A DNA stretch of 64,000 nucleotides from Enterococcus cecorum DSM 20682 = ATCC 43198 (GTDB taxonomy: Bacteria; Bacillota; Bacilli; Lactobacillales; Enterococcaceae): assembly GCF_000407565.1 (NCBI RefSeq), contig NZ_ASWI01000004.1, forward strand, positions 174,501 to 238,500. Reading direction: 5' to 3'. Both the position numbers and the translations under genes were made by a program. Position 1 is the stretch's first letter. The number at the start of each line of letters is the position of its first letter. Shown here in pieces: positions 36,417-44,846 of this stretch. Below the pieces are notes generated by a model. That model had not been told where the DNA came from. It searched no databases and was given only the letters and a program-made list of their open reading frames with translations.

Positions 36417-37574
36417 GTGAACTTTGTGGAACGACTAAAAGCGTATAAATTCAGAATCTATCCAACAGAGGAACAAGAAATCTTCTTTGCCAAAACTTTC
36501 GGCTGCGTTCGTAAGGTCTACAATCTGATGCTTAATGATCGAAAAAAAGCATATGAAGAAGTTAAAAATGATCCTTCTAAAAAAATGACTTTTCCAACAC
36601 CGGCTAAATATAAGAAAGAATTTCCATTTCTGAAAGAAGTCGATAGCCTCGCTTTGGCCAATGCCCAACTTCATTTAGATAAAGCATACAAGAATTTTTT
36701 TCGGGATAAATCTGTTGGCTTTCCACGTTTCAAAAGTAAGAAAAATCCTGTTCAGAGTTATACAACGAATAATCAAAATGGTACAGTTGCTTTGATTGAT
36801 AGTAAATTCATAAAAGTTCCTAAATTGAAATTATTAGTAAGAATTAAGCTTCATAGACAACCAAAAGGGATGATTAAATCTGCTACAATCTCACGGCATT
36901 CTAGCGGTAAATACTATATTTCTTTGTTATGTAAAGAAGAAATTAGCGAGTTACCTAAAACCAATTCTGCCATTGGTATTGACTTAGGTATTACAGACTT
37001 TGCGATTCTTTCAGATGGACAAAAAATTGATAATAATAAATTCACGTCCAAAATGGAAAAGAAATTAAAACGTGAACAACGTAAGTTGTCAAGACGAGCA
37101 TTATTAGCCAAACAAAAAGGTATCAATCTATTTGAAGCTAAAAATTACCAAAAACAAAAACGCAAAGTAGCTAGATTACATGAAAAAGTAATGAATCAAC
37201 GTACTGATTTTCTGAATAAGTTAAGTACAGAAATTATCAAAAATCACGATATTATCTGTATTGAAGACTTAAACACAAAAGGTATGTTGCGAAATCATAA
37301 ATTAGCTAAAAGTATTTCTGATGTTTCTTGGTCAAAGTTTGTGACTAAATTACAATACAAGGCTGACTGGTATGGACGAAAAATCATCAAAGTAGATAAA
37401 TGGTTTCCGTCTAGTCAGATTTGTTCAGAGTGCGGACATAAAGATGGCAAGAAATCTCTTGAAATTCGAGAATGGACTTGTCCTGTTTGTCATACTCATC
37501 ATGATCGTGATATCAATGCTAGTATCAATATTCTGACCGAAGGTCTAAGACTACATTCTATGGGATTGGCTTAG
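36417..37574 (+). CDS. tnpB: RNA-guided nuclease TnpB, copy 1 (intact)
   Basis: 385 residues (start may be a few codons in). N-terminal HTH-like region [11 protein letters not shown], RuvC-I with Asp in [11 protein letters not shown] (about 188-198), RuvC-II Glu in IICIEDLN, zinc ribbon CSECGH...CPVC, and RuvC-III DRDINAS. TnpB proteins are programmed by an RNA derived from the right end of the element and cut DNA next to the target motif. All catalytic residues are present. Downstream 37575-37735 carries the guide-RNA scaffold. Confidence 0.93.
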   Translation: MNFVERLKAYKFRIYPTEEQEIFFAKTFGCVRKVYNLMLNDRKKAYEEVKNDPSKKMTFPTPAKYKKEFPFLKEVDSLALANAQLHLDKAYKNFFRDKSVGFPRFKSKKNPVQSYTTNNQNGTVALIDSKFIKVPKLKLLVRIKLHRQPKGMIKSATISRHSSGKYYISLLCKEEISELPKTNSAIGIDLGITDFAILSDGQKIDNNKFTSKMEKKLKREQRKLSRRALLAKQKGINLFEAKNYQKQKRKVARLHEKVMNQRTDFLNKLSTEIIKNHDIICIEDLNTKGMLRNHKLAKSISDVSWSKFVTKLQYKADWYGRKIIKVDKWFPSSQICSECGHKDGKKSLEIREWTCPVCHTHHDRDINASINILTEGLRLHSMGLA

Positions 37575-37755
37575 ATCCAATCATCAAGAACCGTAGGAAC
37601 TACGGGGATAGCTTGGTAAATAAGAGAAACCGCTGTTAGTAAAGAAATACGCTATCAAGTATGCTCTATTCCCAAGAAGCTCCCACTTCAAGCGTTAAGA
37701 ACCGTCAGGTTTAGCTAAGTGGTGAGTAGTTCACCCGATGAAAGTTTCTTTGGAG
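37575..37755 (+). ncRNA. Predicted TnpB guide RNA (omega/reRNA), copy 1
   Basis: The right end after tnpB holds the scaffold typical for this family (AACCGTAGGAACTACGGGGA, hairpins, AAGCTCCCACTTCAAGCG) and finishes at GTAGTTCACC. The first bases of flank, CGATGAAAGTTTC, would be the guide; they come from the adjacent galM fragment. Assignment is by analogy with ISDra2/IS605 reRNAs. Confidence 0.65.
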
Positions 37756-38579
37756 CCACAGTCGGTCCCGTAGCAGGCAGAATCCGAAATGCTACATGGG
37801 GAAATCATCAACTTGAAAAAAACGCCGGCAACCACCATATCCACGGAGGAACAAATGGATGGTCTTTCCAATATTGGGATGTCGAAGTGTTCAAAAATCC
37901 ACAGTCGATCGGCGTTGTCTTTTATTTACAAGACACTTTTTCCGATTATCCTGGTCCTATCACAGCAACGATCACGTATCAGCTAACTGCGAATAGCCTG
38001 GAAATGATCACAAAAACGAACAGTCCCGTCGAGACGATCTGCAATCCAACCAATCATGCCTATTTCAACCTTTCTGGGAATGGTAAATGTAACATTGATA
38101 CACATGAACTGGCTGTCCAAGCAGAAAGTCTATTGGTATTAGATGAAGATAAACTACCAACAGGCGAACAAATCACTCAAGCGGATTTACCGATCAATTT
38201 CAAGAAACCACATACAATCGAAGAAATTCTCAACGCTTATCCAGAAGGACTTGATGACGTTTTTGTTCTTACTACACCGAAACGTTCAAAAAAGGTGCTG
38301 TGTCTTTCAGAAAAACAATCTGGACGCCAGTTGTCTATAGCAACAACAAATAGAAGTGTGGTATTATTTTCTACGACTGGTTTTGAAGCTGATTTTATGA
38401 TCAACGGGAAACATATGCATTCAAACTATAGTTTAGCCATCGAGCCACAAGAATTTCCGGATCTAGTCCATTTACCTGAACTCGGTTCGATCGCTTTGTA
38501 CCCTGGTCAAGAAAAGGTCAACCATACGACCTATCAGTTTACTATTTTACCGAATGAACAGATAGCAAATACTCAATAG
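37736..38579 (+). pseudogene. galM: galM fragment, aldose 1-epimerase
   Basis: Reads in frame from the IS end: PDESFFGATVGPVAGRI, then NHHIHGGTNGWSFQYWDV (catalytic His region), NPTNHAYFNLSG (second catalytic His), and the C-terminal TTGFEADFM and IEPQEFPDL (catalytic Glu). About 40-50 N-terminal residues are missing, removed at the IS right end. GC and codon use differ from the flanking backbone (more G/C at third positions). The remaining frame is undamaged, but without the start it is not a normal gene. Confidence 0.85.
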
Positions 38580-38639
38580 TTGCTTGTTTTGATTACGAAT
38601 AGCTCAGAAAAGAAGAGATTTTTATTTACGCCGATTGTA

Positions 38640-38734
38640 AAATTAAGCTAGACAACTAAAAAAGTCATTTGTGCTACACTCAAAATAGTTCCTACCAAAG
38701 AATTATAAGGAGTGAGCACAAATGACTTTCGACG
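38640..38734 (+). mobile_element. Possible 5' end of an unidentified insertion sequence
   Basis: A sequence ending AAGGAGTGAGCACAAATGACTTTCGACG looks like a transposase ribosome-binding site and first codons, and then switches abruptly into the prsA remnant on the other strand. I could not name the element. Confidence 0.3.
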
Positions 38735-39225
38735 TACTCAAAGCATTTTCAAAGTTTTTGTCTTTAATTTTTACATTAGCGTCTTTCAATATTTTATCGA
38801 CTACTTTATTTTGAAATTCATTGTTGCTCAATTTCGTTTCAGTAGTAATTTCTTTCAATTGTTTTTTGTATTTATCCATTCCGTTGCCTTTATTCTAATT
38901 TTTTACCATTTTTGATTACATAGTATTTATGGATCATAAGTTGAATCATTGGTGAAAGTGATCACATCAGAAATTTGGCCGTCTTTCAACTTAAAGGATG
39001 CTTCTTTGACTGTCACCAGAATAGTTGTATTAGTTGAATCAAGCTTCACTTTTCCGTTTTTCGCTATCTTCTTTTACTTTATTGTCTTTGGCTAATTTAG
39101 AGAAATCGTCTCCCTTATCAACAGCTTTCTTCATATCTTCTGCATGAAAAGATTTTCAATCTGTTTTTAGATTTTCATCGATCAATTTGATATGTTTTTT
39201 AGAAATTTATTTTTCACTTTTCGGA
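38735..39225 (-). pseudogene. prsA: prsA remnant, foldase lipoprotein (parvulin-type)
   Basis: Minus-strand translation in shifting frames gives KHIKLIDENLKTD, AEDMKKAVDKGDDFSKLAKD, then KEASFKLKDGQISDVI, YYVIKNGKK and MDKYKKQLKEI...NVKIKDKNFENAL. This is the parvulin domain and C-terminus of an enterococcal-type PrsA. Several stops and frameshifts break it and the N-terminus is gone. Confidence 0.75.
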
Positions 39226-39383
39226 ATAAATTAAAAATGTCTCTTAATTCCTTCTTATTATATAATCTATTTTTATTTAACCGTGGTCTCTTATTAAATA
39301 ACGTGTAAATGAGTATATAAAAGTTATTAAACTAATTAATAAAGATAGAATTATTATAGATAGGTAGATGAAATTTCAACTAT

Positions 39384-39500
39384 AGTTCTTTTCCCACGCC
39401 TTTAATTGATATTTCTTTGCGTATTTATCAAAGCAAAAAACCAAAAATTTTGTTCCATTCGGACGGCTGATTTTACTCTTCTCAGCATTGGCAACCAGCC
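39384..39500 (-). pseudogene. Group II intron reverse-transcriptase fragment
   Basis: A short minus-strand stretch reads LVANAEKSKISRPNGTKFL followed by VFCFDKYAKKYQLKAWEKN, which resembles the KVN..KSKV.RP...KFLGF segment between RT and X domains of LtrA-like proteins. Nothing else of the intron was found. Confidence 0.5.
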
Positions 39501-39570
39501 CCGACTTTTTTTGATAAAAAGATGCTTTGTAACAAATAATATGATTAAAATTTTATTGCCAATTTTATAA

Positions 39571-39724
39571 ACTCGTGGTGCTAGTTAATTATTGAATCTA
39601 GGAACAAGAGCATAATATCACTATTTTTACTTTTGAAATTTTACTCAGAAATTCTGTTTTTAGTCGTTTTTATAAAATGAAAATGTTGGTTTATAATAAG
39701 CTGAAATTAACTAGCACCACGAGT
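39571..39724. repeat. MITE-like element with 20-bp perfect inverted repeats
   Basis: ACTCGTGGTGCTAGTTAATT at 39571-39590 and its exact inverse at 39705-39724, enclosing 114 AT-rich bases with no gene. One mismatch outward the repeat continues as TATA on both sides, which may be a target duplication or part of the ends. Confidence 0.7.
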
Positions 39725-39925
39725 CTATATCCATATAAGATAAGTATCACACATAGTTTACAAGTATTCAGCAAATTATTCTTTTCTAAATAGTATGAAT
39801 TTACTAAAAAATAACAGTTATTATCTTTTAGTAAATCCATATACCATTCTCCAATTGATATTACAAACATTTCACGTTAAAAATTTATGATACAGTTCAT
39901 CTGATAATATCATTATAACTCAATG

Positions 39926-41014
39926 TTATTCTGCTTGAACTTGACCAGAATTACTTACAAAATATTTATACATCTGATCAGTTCCATCGGCCATATAATA
40001 AAAATAATATCCGTCTGCTGTAGTTTCTCTTCCGGCATCAGTTGCATTAGGTCTACCTAACTCATTGTGTTTAGCTATTGCAAGTTGAGCAGCTTCTAAC
40101 TCTGAAATAGCTGCTTGACTAAGTGTAGAGACATTATTGTTTGTTGCTTCATTGGGTACAGTTTTGAAATAATCATCTTGGATAATCTCACCATTATTAT
40201 TCACTGTAATGATATTCCAAGTGATACCTTCTGGACCTCCATGTAGTTGATAATGAAAAGTAAACGAGCCATCAGAATTTTGTTGCCCATTTTCAAATGC
40301 ATCTGAACCGCCCGATTGTGGAAGTTTTTGTCCCAGATATTGAGCTGCTTCTTCAATAGAATTTAATAAATTCGTGTGGACCACTTGTGGTTCTTCGGAA
40401 ACATTTTCTTGTAAAGTAGCTACCTCACTACTTTCTGTTGTAGTCTCTGTTGATGTAGCCTCCTGATTATCAATTTTTATTTTCTCTAGTTGGTTTTTAT
40501 ATGTGGTAATTGTATCGTCAATTTTTTTGATTAATGAATCTACTTCCGCTTGGCTATATACATCAGTACTCTCTTTTTGTACCCATTTTTTGAGTTCATC
40601 TAATGTATTTACTTTTTGAGAAAGATCATTTTCAGTTGCTTCTTCAAGATTATCTAGTGTATTCTCTTTTAAGTCTTTATCGTCTTGTTCTTTAAAATTT
40701 GTTTTGATCTTCTTAATAGATTCTGTATAGGTATTAGTAATTTTTTTCTCCGTTTTATCTGACTTAGAGTAAGCACTGGATTCAGTAACAAATTTTTTGT
40801 ACTCCGACAGTTTTGTATCTTTATCTTTTTCGGCTAAAATTTTCTCTACATTTTTTTCTATTTGTTTCATTTTACTTTTTACTACTTCAGCAGTTTTTGT
40901 TTCTGAAGTAGCCGTTTTACTTTTGTCTGTCGAAGCTGAACAACCTGCAAAAACAAAAATAGACCCTACCATAACACCCATCACTAACTTTTTTTTCCAA
41001 TTCTTTGAGTACAT
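39926..41014 (-). CDS. Putative lipoprotein of unknown function
   Basis: 362 residues. Lipoprotein signal with FAGC (Cys about residue 25). Residues 30-190 are Lys/Glu/Asp/Thr-rich and helical (coiled-coil likely); residues 225-360 form a separate domain with repeated Gly/Asn/Asp turns (QLHGGPEGITWN, GYYFYYMADGTDQMYKYFV). No family recognised. ATG at 41014 follows GGGAGAAAA. It lies within the IS-bounded cargo between the MITE-like repeat and an IS256 element, so it is probably acquired. Confidence 0.75.
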   Translation of the reverse strand: MYSKNWKKKLVMGVMVGSIFVFAGCSASTDKSKTATSETKTAEVVKSKMKQIEKNVEKILAEKDKDTKLSEYKKFVTESSAYSKSDKTEKKITNTYTESIKKIKTNFKEQDDKDLKENTLDNLEEATENDLSQKVNTLDELKKWVQKESTDVYSQAEVDSLIKKIDDTITTYKNQLEKIKIDNQEATSTETTTESSEVATLQENVSEEPQVVHTNLLNSIEEAAQYLGQKLPQSGGSDAFENGQQNSDGSFTFHYQLHGGPEGITWNIITVNNNGEIIQDDYFKTVPNEATNNNVSTLSQAAISELEAAQLAIAKHNELGRPNATDAGRETTADGYYFYYMADGTDQMYKYFVSNSGQVQAE

Positions 41015-41068
41015 GTGTTTTCTCCCTATTATTTTTTAGTTAATTATAACATCTTTTCATAAAATTGA

Positions 41069-42400
41069 GAGTGTAAAATATTTTGTGTAAATAGAAAAAA
41101 GGAAGTCCCTTCTGTAGAATAGAGTTACCACAACACATTCACAGAAGAGAGGACTTCCCTATGAACGATTTTACTACAGAAATTCTAAAGACTCTAGCGA
41201 ACAAAGGCGATTTGAATGAATTATTCCGTGTCCATTTGGAGAAAGCAGTCAATACGCTTCTCAAAACGGAGTTAACGGCTTTCCTAGATTACGAAAAGTA
41301 TGATCGCATTGGTTTTAACACGGGTAATTCTCGTAACGGCTCCTATGACCGTACGGTCAAGACCGAGTATGGGGAACTTCATCTCCAGATTCCGCGCGAC
41401 CGCAATGGTGAGTTCAAGCAACAGACTGTTCCTGCTTATAGACGGACGAATGACACGTTAGAGGAGACCGTCATTCACCTCTTCCGAAAAGGTATTACCA
41501 TGTCGGAAATCGCAGACTTGATTGAGAAAATGTATGGGCATCACTACACGCCCCAAACCATGTCCAATATAACAAAATCATTTACAGAAGAGGTAACGGC
41601 GTTTAAAGGGCGGGAGCTTCATGACCGTTATGCTGCTATTTATATGGACGCAACGTATATTCCGTTAAAGCGGAAAACCGTCGCCAAGGAAGCTATTCAT
41701 ATCGCAGTTGGCATTCGCCCGGACGGATCAAAGGAAGTATTGAGCTATGCGATTGCACCGACTGAATCCATCACGATTTGGGAGGAAATTTTATTGGACC
41801 TTCAAGAGCGCGGTTTGAAAAATGTCCTCCTGTTCATCACGGATGGCTTAAAGGGGATGGTAGGAGCGATTAGTCGGTTCTATCCCAAAGCTCGTTTTCA
41901 ACATTGTTGTGTACACGTTTCCCGTAATATCAGTCACAAAGTGCGTGTCGATGATCGTAAGGAAGTCTGTGATGATTTTAAAATGGTGTATCAAGCCTCA
42001 TCTAAAGAGGTGGCGTTGGAAGCACGTGGTGCTTTTGCGGAAAAATGGAAAACCAGCTATCCAAAAGTGGTTGAATCGATTCTTTCGAACGATCACTTGC
42101 TCACTTTCTATGATTTCCCCTTGGCCATACGCAAGAGTATTTATTCTACGAACTTGATTGAATCCTTTAATAAGCAAATCAAGAAATACAGCCACCGCAA
42201 GGAACAGTTCCAAAACGAAGAGTCGATGGAACGTTTCTTAGTCTCGTCTTTTGATACTTACAACCAAAAATTCCTAGGTCGCAGTCATAAAGGCTTTCAA
42301 CAGGCCGAAGGCGAACTTGAACAAATGCTAAGCCAACTGATTGAGAATTAGAAACAATCTGCAGTAGGGAAGAATCATTTACACAAAATTATTGACGCTC
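41069..42400 (+). mobile_element. IS256-family insertion sequence
   Basis: About 1.33 kb. The ends are imperfect inverted repeats: GAGTGTAAAATATTTTGTG (from 41069) against the inverse ATTTACACAAAATTATTGAC (42377-...). No 8-bp target duplication is seen (AAAATTGA left, CCTCGTTT right), so one side has been rearranged after insertion. Confidence 0.85.
41161..42351 (+). CDS. IS256-family (mutator-type) transposase
   Basis: 396 residues, full length. DDE catalytic residues in YMDATYIPL (Asp about 165), ITDGLKGM (Asp about 228) and TNLIESFNKQ (Glu about 340); the C-terminal region of the family is complete. Intact and probably functional. Its DNA is more GC-rich than the surrounding cargo. Confidence 0.95.
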   Translation: MNDFTTEILKTLANKGDLNELFRVHLEKAVNTLLKTELTAFLDYEKYDRIGFNTGNSRNGSYDRTVKTEYGELHLQIPRDRNGEFKQQTVPAYRRTNDTLEETVIHLFRKGITMSEIADLIEKMYGHHYTPQTMSNITKSFTEEVTAFKGRELHDRYAAIYMDATYIPLKRKTVAKEAIHIAVGIRPDGSKEVLSYAIAPTESITIWEEILLDLQERGLKNVLLFITDGLKGMVGAISRFYPKARFQHCCVHVSRNISHKVRVDDRKEVCDDFKMVYQASSKEVALEARGAFAEKWKTSYPKVVESILSNDHLLTFYDFPLAIRKSIYSTNLIESFNKQIKKYSHRKEQFQNEESMERFLVSSFDTYNQKFLGRSHKGFQQAEGELEQMLSQLIEN

Positions 42401-42406
42401 CCTCGT

Positions 42407-42743
42407 TTGGGTGTGTCAAGAAGTTTGTGTAAATTTATTAATTAAGCCTTATTCAGTTTGATTAGTCGCTTAAAACATTGAATCCAATGTGTCTTGGCAT
42501 TGTTTGAAACCTTTGTGTGCTCTACCAGCTTTTTTATTATTGTATGCGACCATTTGTGTAACAAGAAAACGGTCAAGGGCTTCTTCGTTAGGAAATTGTT
42601 CCTTAACTTTGGTTTTTCTTTTCAACTGTTTATTGAACGATTCAATAATATTAGTGGAATAGATAGTACCTCGAATTGCTTTAGGAAATTGAGTGAAGGT
42701 CAAGAGATTTTCGGTCTCTTGACCTTCACTCAATTTCCTAAAG
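42407..42743 (-). pseudogene. Fragment of a second IS256-family element
   Basis: The C-terminal 80 residues of a different IS256-type transposase (TFTQFPKAIRGTIYSTNIIESFNKQLKRK, with the third catalytic Glu), plus its outer end GTGTGTCAAGAAGTTTGTG at about 42410. It stops at an inverted repetition next to the IS6 element. About 55% identical by eye to the intact neighbour, so not a duplicate of it. Confidence 0.85.
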
Positions 42744-42744
42744 G
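42680..42744. repeat. Perfect 29-bp fold-back palindrome
   Basis: CTTTAGGAAATTGAGTG... (42680-42708) is repeated exactly in inverse at 42716-42744 with only 7 bases between. It joins the IS256 fragment to the IS6 end. Confidence 0.9.
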
Positions 42745-43191
42745 GTTCTGTTGCGAAGTTTGAAAATCAAACGCGCCCTCTCTGAACTCCAAATATCTTA
42801 GGCTGTTATTCCCATTAATACCTTGATTTCAGTAGACACCGAAAAGCCGAAGAGCGTTCCATTTCTTCGGTTCTTTTTATATATTCCTCGAATGGTCTCC
42901 ATGCCCTTAATCGTGGAAGAGGCTGTACGGAGACTTTGATAAAATTTATTTCGTCGTTTAATAGGTCGATGGTCTTGTTCTATTAAATTGTTAAGATACT
43001 TCACAGTTCGGTGCTCTGTCTTAGTATATAAACCCACACTCTGTAACTTTCTAAAGGCGGAGCCAAGAGAAGGTGCTTTATCGGTCACAATTGCTTTCGG
43101 CTCACCAAAATGATTCATTACTCTGTCCTCTCTGTCTTTTTTCTCAATTTTAAACTAAAATAGATTTTTTGGAAAACTTTGCAACAGAACC
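42744..43191 (-). mobile_element. Internally deleted IS6-family element with both ends
   Basis: GGTTCTGTTGCGAAGTTT at 42744 and the inverse AACTTTGCAACAGAACC ending 43191 are IS6/IS1216-type terminal repeats. Only 448 bp lie between, compared with about 800 bp in full elements; the transposase 5' half is deleted. Confidence 0.85.
42798..43118 (-). pseudogene. IS6-family transposase, C-terminal part
   Basis: 106 codons, with the second catalytic Asp in IVTDKAPSL and the Glu in NNLIEQDHRPIKRR. The N-terminal HTH and first Asp are missing. The ATG at 43118 follows a GAGAGGAC-like site and may allow expression of the fragment. Confidence 0.85.
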
Positions 43192-43236
43192 TAATTTTTT
43201 AACATAATGATTGTCCCTCTTTTTAAATAAAAAACA

Positions 43237-43827
43237 TTATCCAAAATCTATTTGGTCTAACATCGTTTCTCGACTGGCTTGATCTAACCCAAGATAGGTT
43301 AAAGTCATGGCTTCGCTTGAATGGTTTAATAAATGCATGACTAAACCAATATTATAATTCGACTGCGTATAAACACGATAAGCGCCTGTTTTACGCATGG
43401 TATGCGTCCCTAGATAGTTGATTCCTAAAAGATCACCAACACGTGCCATGACCTTATAAAATTGCTTCTCGGTGATGTGACGGTCTGGGTGAGTCGTTGA
43501 GGGAAACAACCACTCAGAATTAAGATTTTGTTGGACCAGCCAATCATGATAAATTAATAAATCTTGTTGTACTGGTTTCAAATATAACGTATTCGCTTTT
43601 CCTGTTTTTTGATCATGAATAAAAGCGGTTTGTTTAACCGTTCCATCAGGATTAAAGACATCTGATTTTTTAAGTTTCATGACATCACTTACCCTTAAGA
43701 GAGTGGCTTTCCCCACTTGGAATATCGTATAGTTACGACGTCCAGCATGAAAGCTATCAAGGAGTGTATCTTGAACCATTTTTAAGATATTTGAATCTTT
43801 GATAGGTAAAACAATCTGTTGAACCAT
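43237..43827 (-). CDS. Small tyrosine recombinase
   Basis: About 196 residues from the ATG at 43825-43827, with AAAGGTGG upstream. Catalytic-domain-only recombinase of the kind found on enterococcal and lactobacillar plasmids. Arg I in LLRVSD, HTMRKTG (His-x-x-Arg), LLNHSS (second His) and Tyr in TLTYLGLD. It lacks the N-terminal core-binding domain of large integrases. It begins 5 bases after the GIY-YIG gene stop, its ribosome-binding site lying inside that gene, so the two are co-translated. Confidence 0.85.
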   Translation of the reverse strand: MVQQIVLPIKDSNILKMVQDTLLDSFHAGRRNYTIFQVGKATLLRVSDVMKLKKSDVFNPDGTVKQTAFIHDQKTGKANTLYLKPVQQDLLIYHDWLVQQNLNSEWLFPSTTHPDRHITEKQFYKVMARVGDLLGINYLGTHTMRKTGAYRVYTQSNYNIGLVMHLLNHSSEAMTLTYLGLDQASRETMLDQIDFG

Positions 43828-43832
43828 ATGAA

Positions 43833-44666
43833 TTACCACCTTTCAAATATAACTTTTTTCCCAGTCAGTTCAGCTAATTTTTTGATTTGATTGTATAAGC
43901 CTATTTTTGAAAAATTAACATACATATGGTATTTAGTTAGTTCTATTGGTTTAGTCAACTTCGCCCCTTTAGCTGATATATGTTCTCTATTGCCAAGTAT
44001 TTGTACTGTAGTGGGTTCATTAGGACTCATTAAAGGAATCAATTTATCCAACTCTGCGGATAATACTAAATTAGAAACTAATTGCGTAAATACATCTCTA
44101 TATGATTTCCCAGTATATAATGATTCTCCAAATATGATTGATATATGACTATTTAGAGTTGAGTTGTCACTATTATCTTCAGTTTGAATGTGTTCTGAAT
44201 CAAATAAATCGATATTGGCAACATCATTCAATAGTTTATCAATCTTATTCCATAATGACAGAGCTGAAAATTTGCTTAATTTATCAATATAGCTTTTATT
44301 TCCTTGAGTGCTATTATCTAAATCAATATTAGCAGTATTCATTTTTTCAATGATTAAACGTTCTAAAAGATCTAGTTGTGCTTTAGATAGATGCCCATCT
44401 TCACGTCCAAAAAATATTAATTTGTTCCACCATGGTTTATTTGTATTGTGTTGTTGTAACCTAGAAAAAATAGAATTAGAGGCTTGACCTACATAACGTT
44501 TATTATCTCCTAGTAATATATATATACCTGGTTTTTGAGATTCCTCAATTAATTGAATTGCTGGTAAATCGTCTTTATTGGCAATAACTACAAAAGTAGG
44601 TTCATCATAAAAAACAGAAATATTATCATTTCCAGATTCTCGATTAATAAATATATGGTATGGCAT
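43833..44666 (-). CDS. GIY-YIG nuclease-domain protein
   Basis: 277 residues. A GIY-YIG domain at about 45-120: PGIYILLGDNKRYVGQASN, with the downstream Arg in IFSRLQQH and a Glu in LERLIIEKMN as candidate catalytic residues. The C-terminal 130 residues (IIFGESLYTGKSYRDVFTQ, then a DUF4357-like or DNA-binding stretch ending TGKKVIFERW) were not assigned. Soluble. ATG follows AAAGGAGGACG. Its operon partner is a tyrosine recombinase. Confidence 0.75.
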   Translation of the reverse strand: MPYHIFINRESGNDNISVFYDEPTFVVIANKDDLPAIQLIEESQKPGIYILLGDNKRYVGQASNSIFSRLQQHNTNKPWWNKLIFFGREDGHLSKAQLDLLERLIIEKMNTANIDLDNSTQGNKSYIDKLSKFSALSLWNKIDKLLNDVANIDLFDSEHIQTEDNSDNSTLNSHISIIFGESLYTGKSYRDVFTQLVSNLVLSAELDKLIPLMSPNEPTTVQILGNREHISAKGAKLTKPIELTKYHMYVNFSKIGLYNQIKKLAELTGKKVIFERW

Positions 44667-44707
44667 AACGTCCTCCTTTTAGGGTTATTATATCATTAAA
44701 ATAAATA

Positions 44708-44752
44708 AACAGCCCCTTTAATCTGACAGTTAGATTAAAAGGACTGTTTTAA
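44708..44752. terminator. Terminator between the SEFIR gene and the GIY-YIG gene
   Basis: AAACAGCCCCTTTAATCT / AGATTAAAAGGACTGTTT stem with 7-base loop; A/T runs on both sides. Confidence 0.75.
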
Positions 44753-44846
44753 TAGTTTTTTATAGGAGTTATTATCTGATTATAGACCCTGTAAAAATAT
44801 AGAATCTTTTGTTTTATATATTTATGAGCGCCAATAAATATATAGG

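Larger units (their letters stand above)
35846..37735 (+). mobile_element. IS200/IS605-family element, copy 1 (tnpA + tnpB)
   Basis: About 1890 bp. The left end begins after TTTAAC with AATT.AGGCAGAAGTCGCCC and has a subterminal hairpin; the right end terminates at GTAGTTCACC. Both ends match copy 2 (52526-54408). No terminal inverted repeats and no target duplication, as expected for single-strand Y1 transposition. Its left flank is oppA and its right flank is a truncated galM, so its two flanks do not belong together. Confidence 0.9.

Noticed and set aside
41069-42743. Tandem duplication of one IS256 element
   Set aside because: The fragment's protein differs too much from the intact transposase; it is a different family member.
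42494-42763. Plus-strand open frame of 89 codons over the IS256 fragment
   Set aside because: It is the antisense of the transposase fragment extended through the fold-back palindrome.
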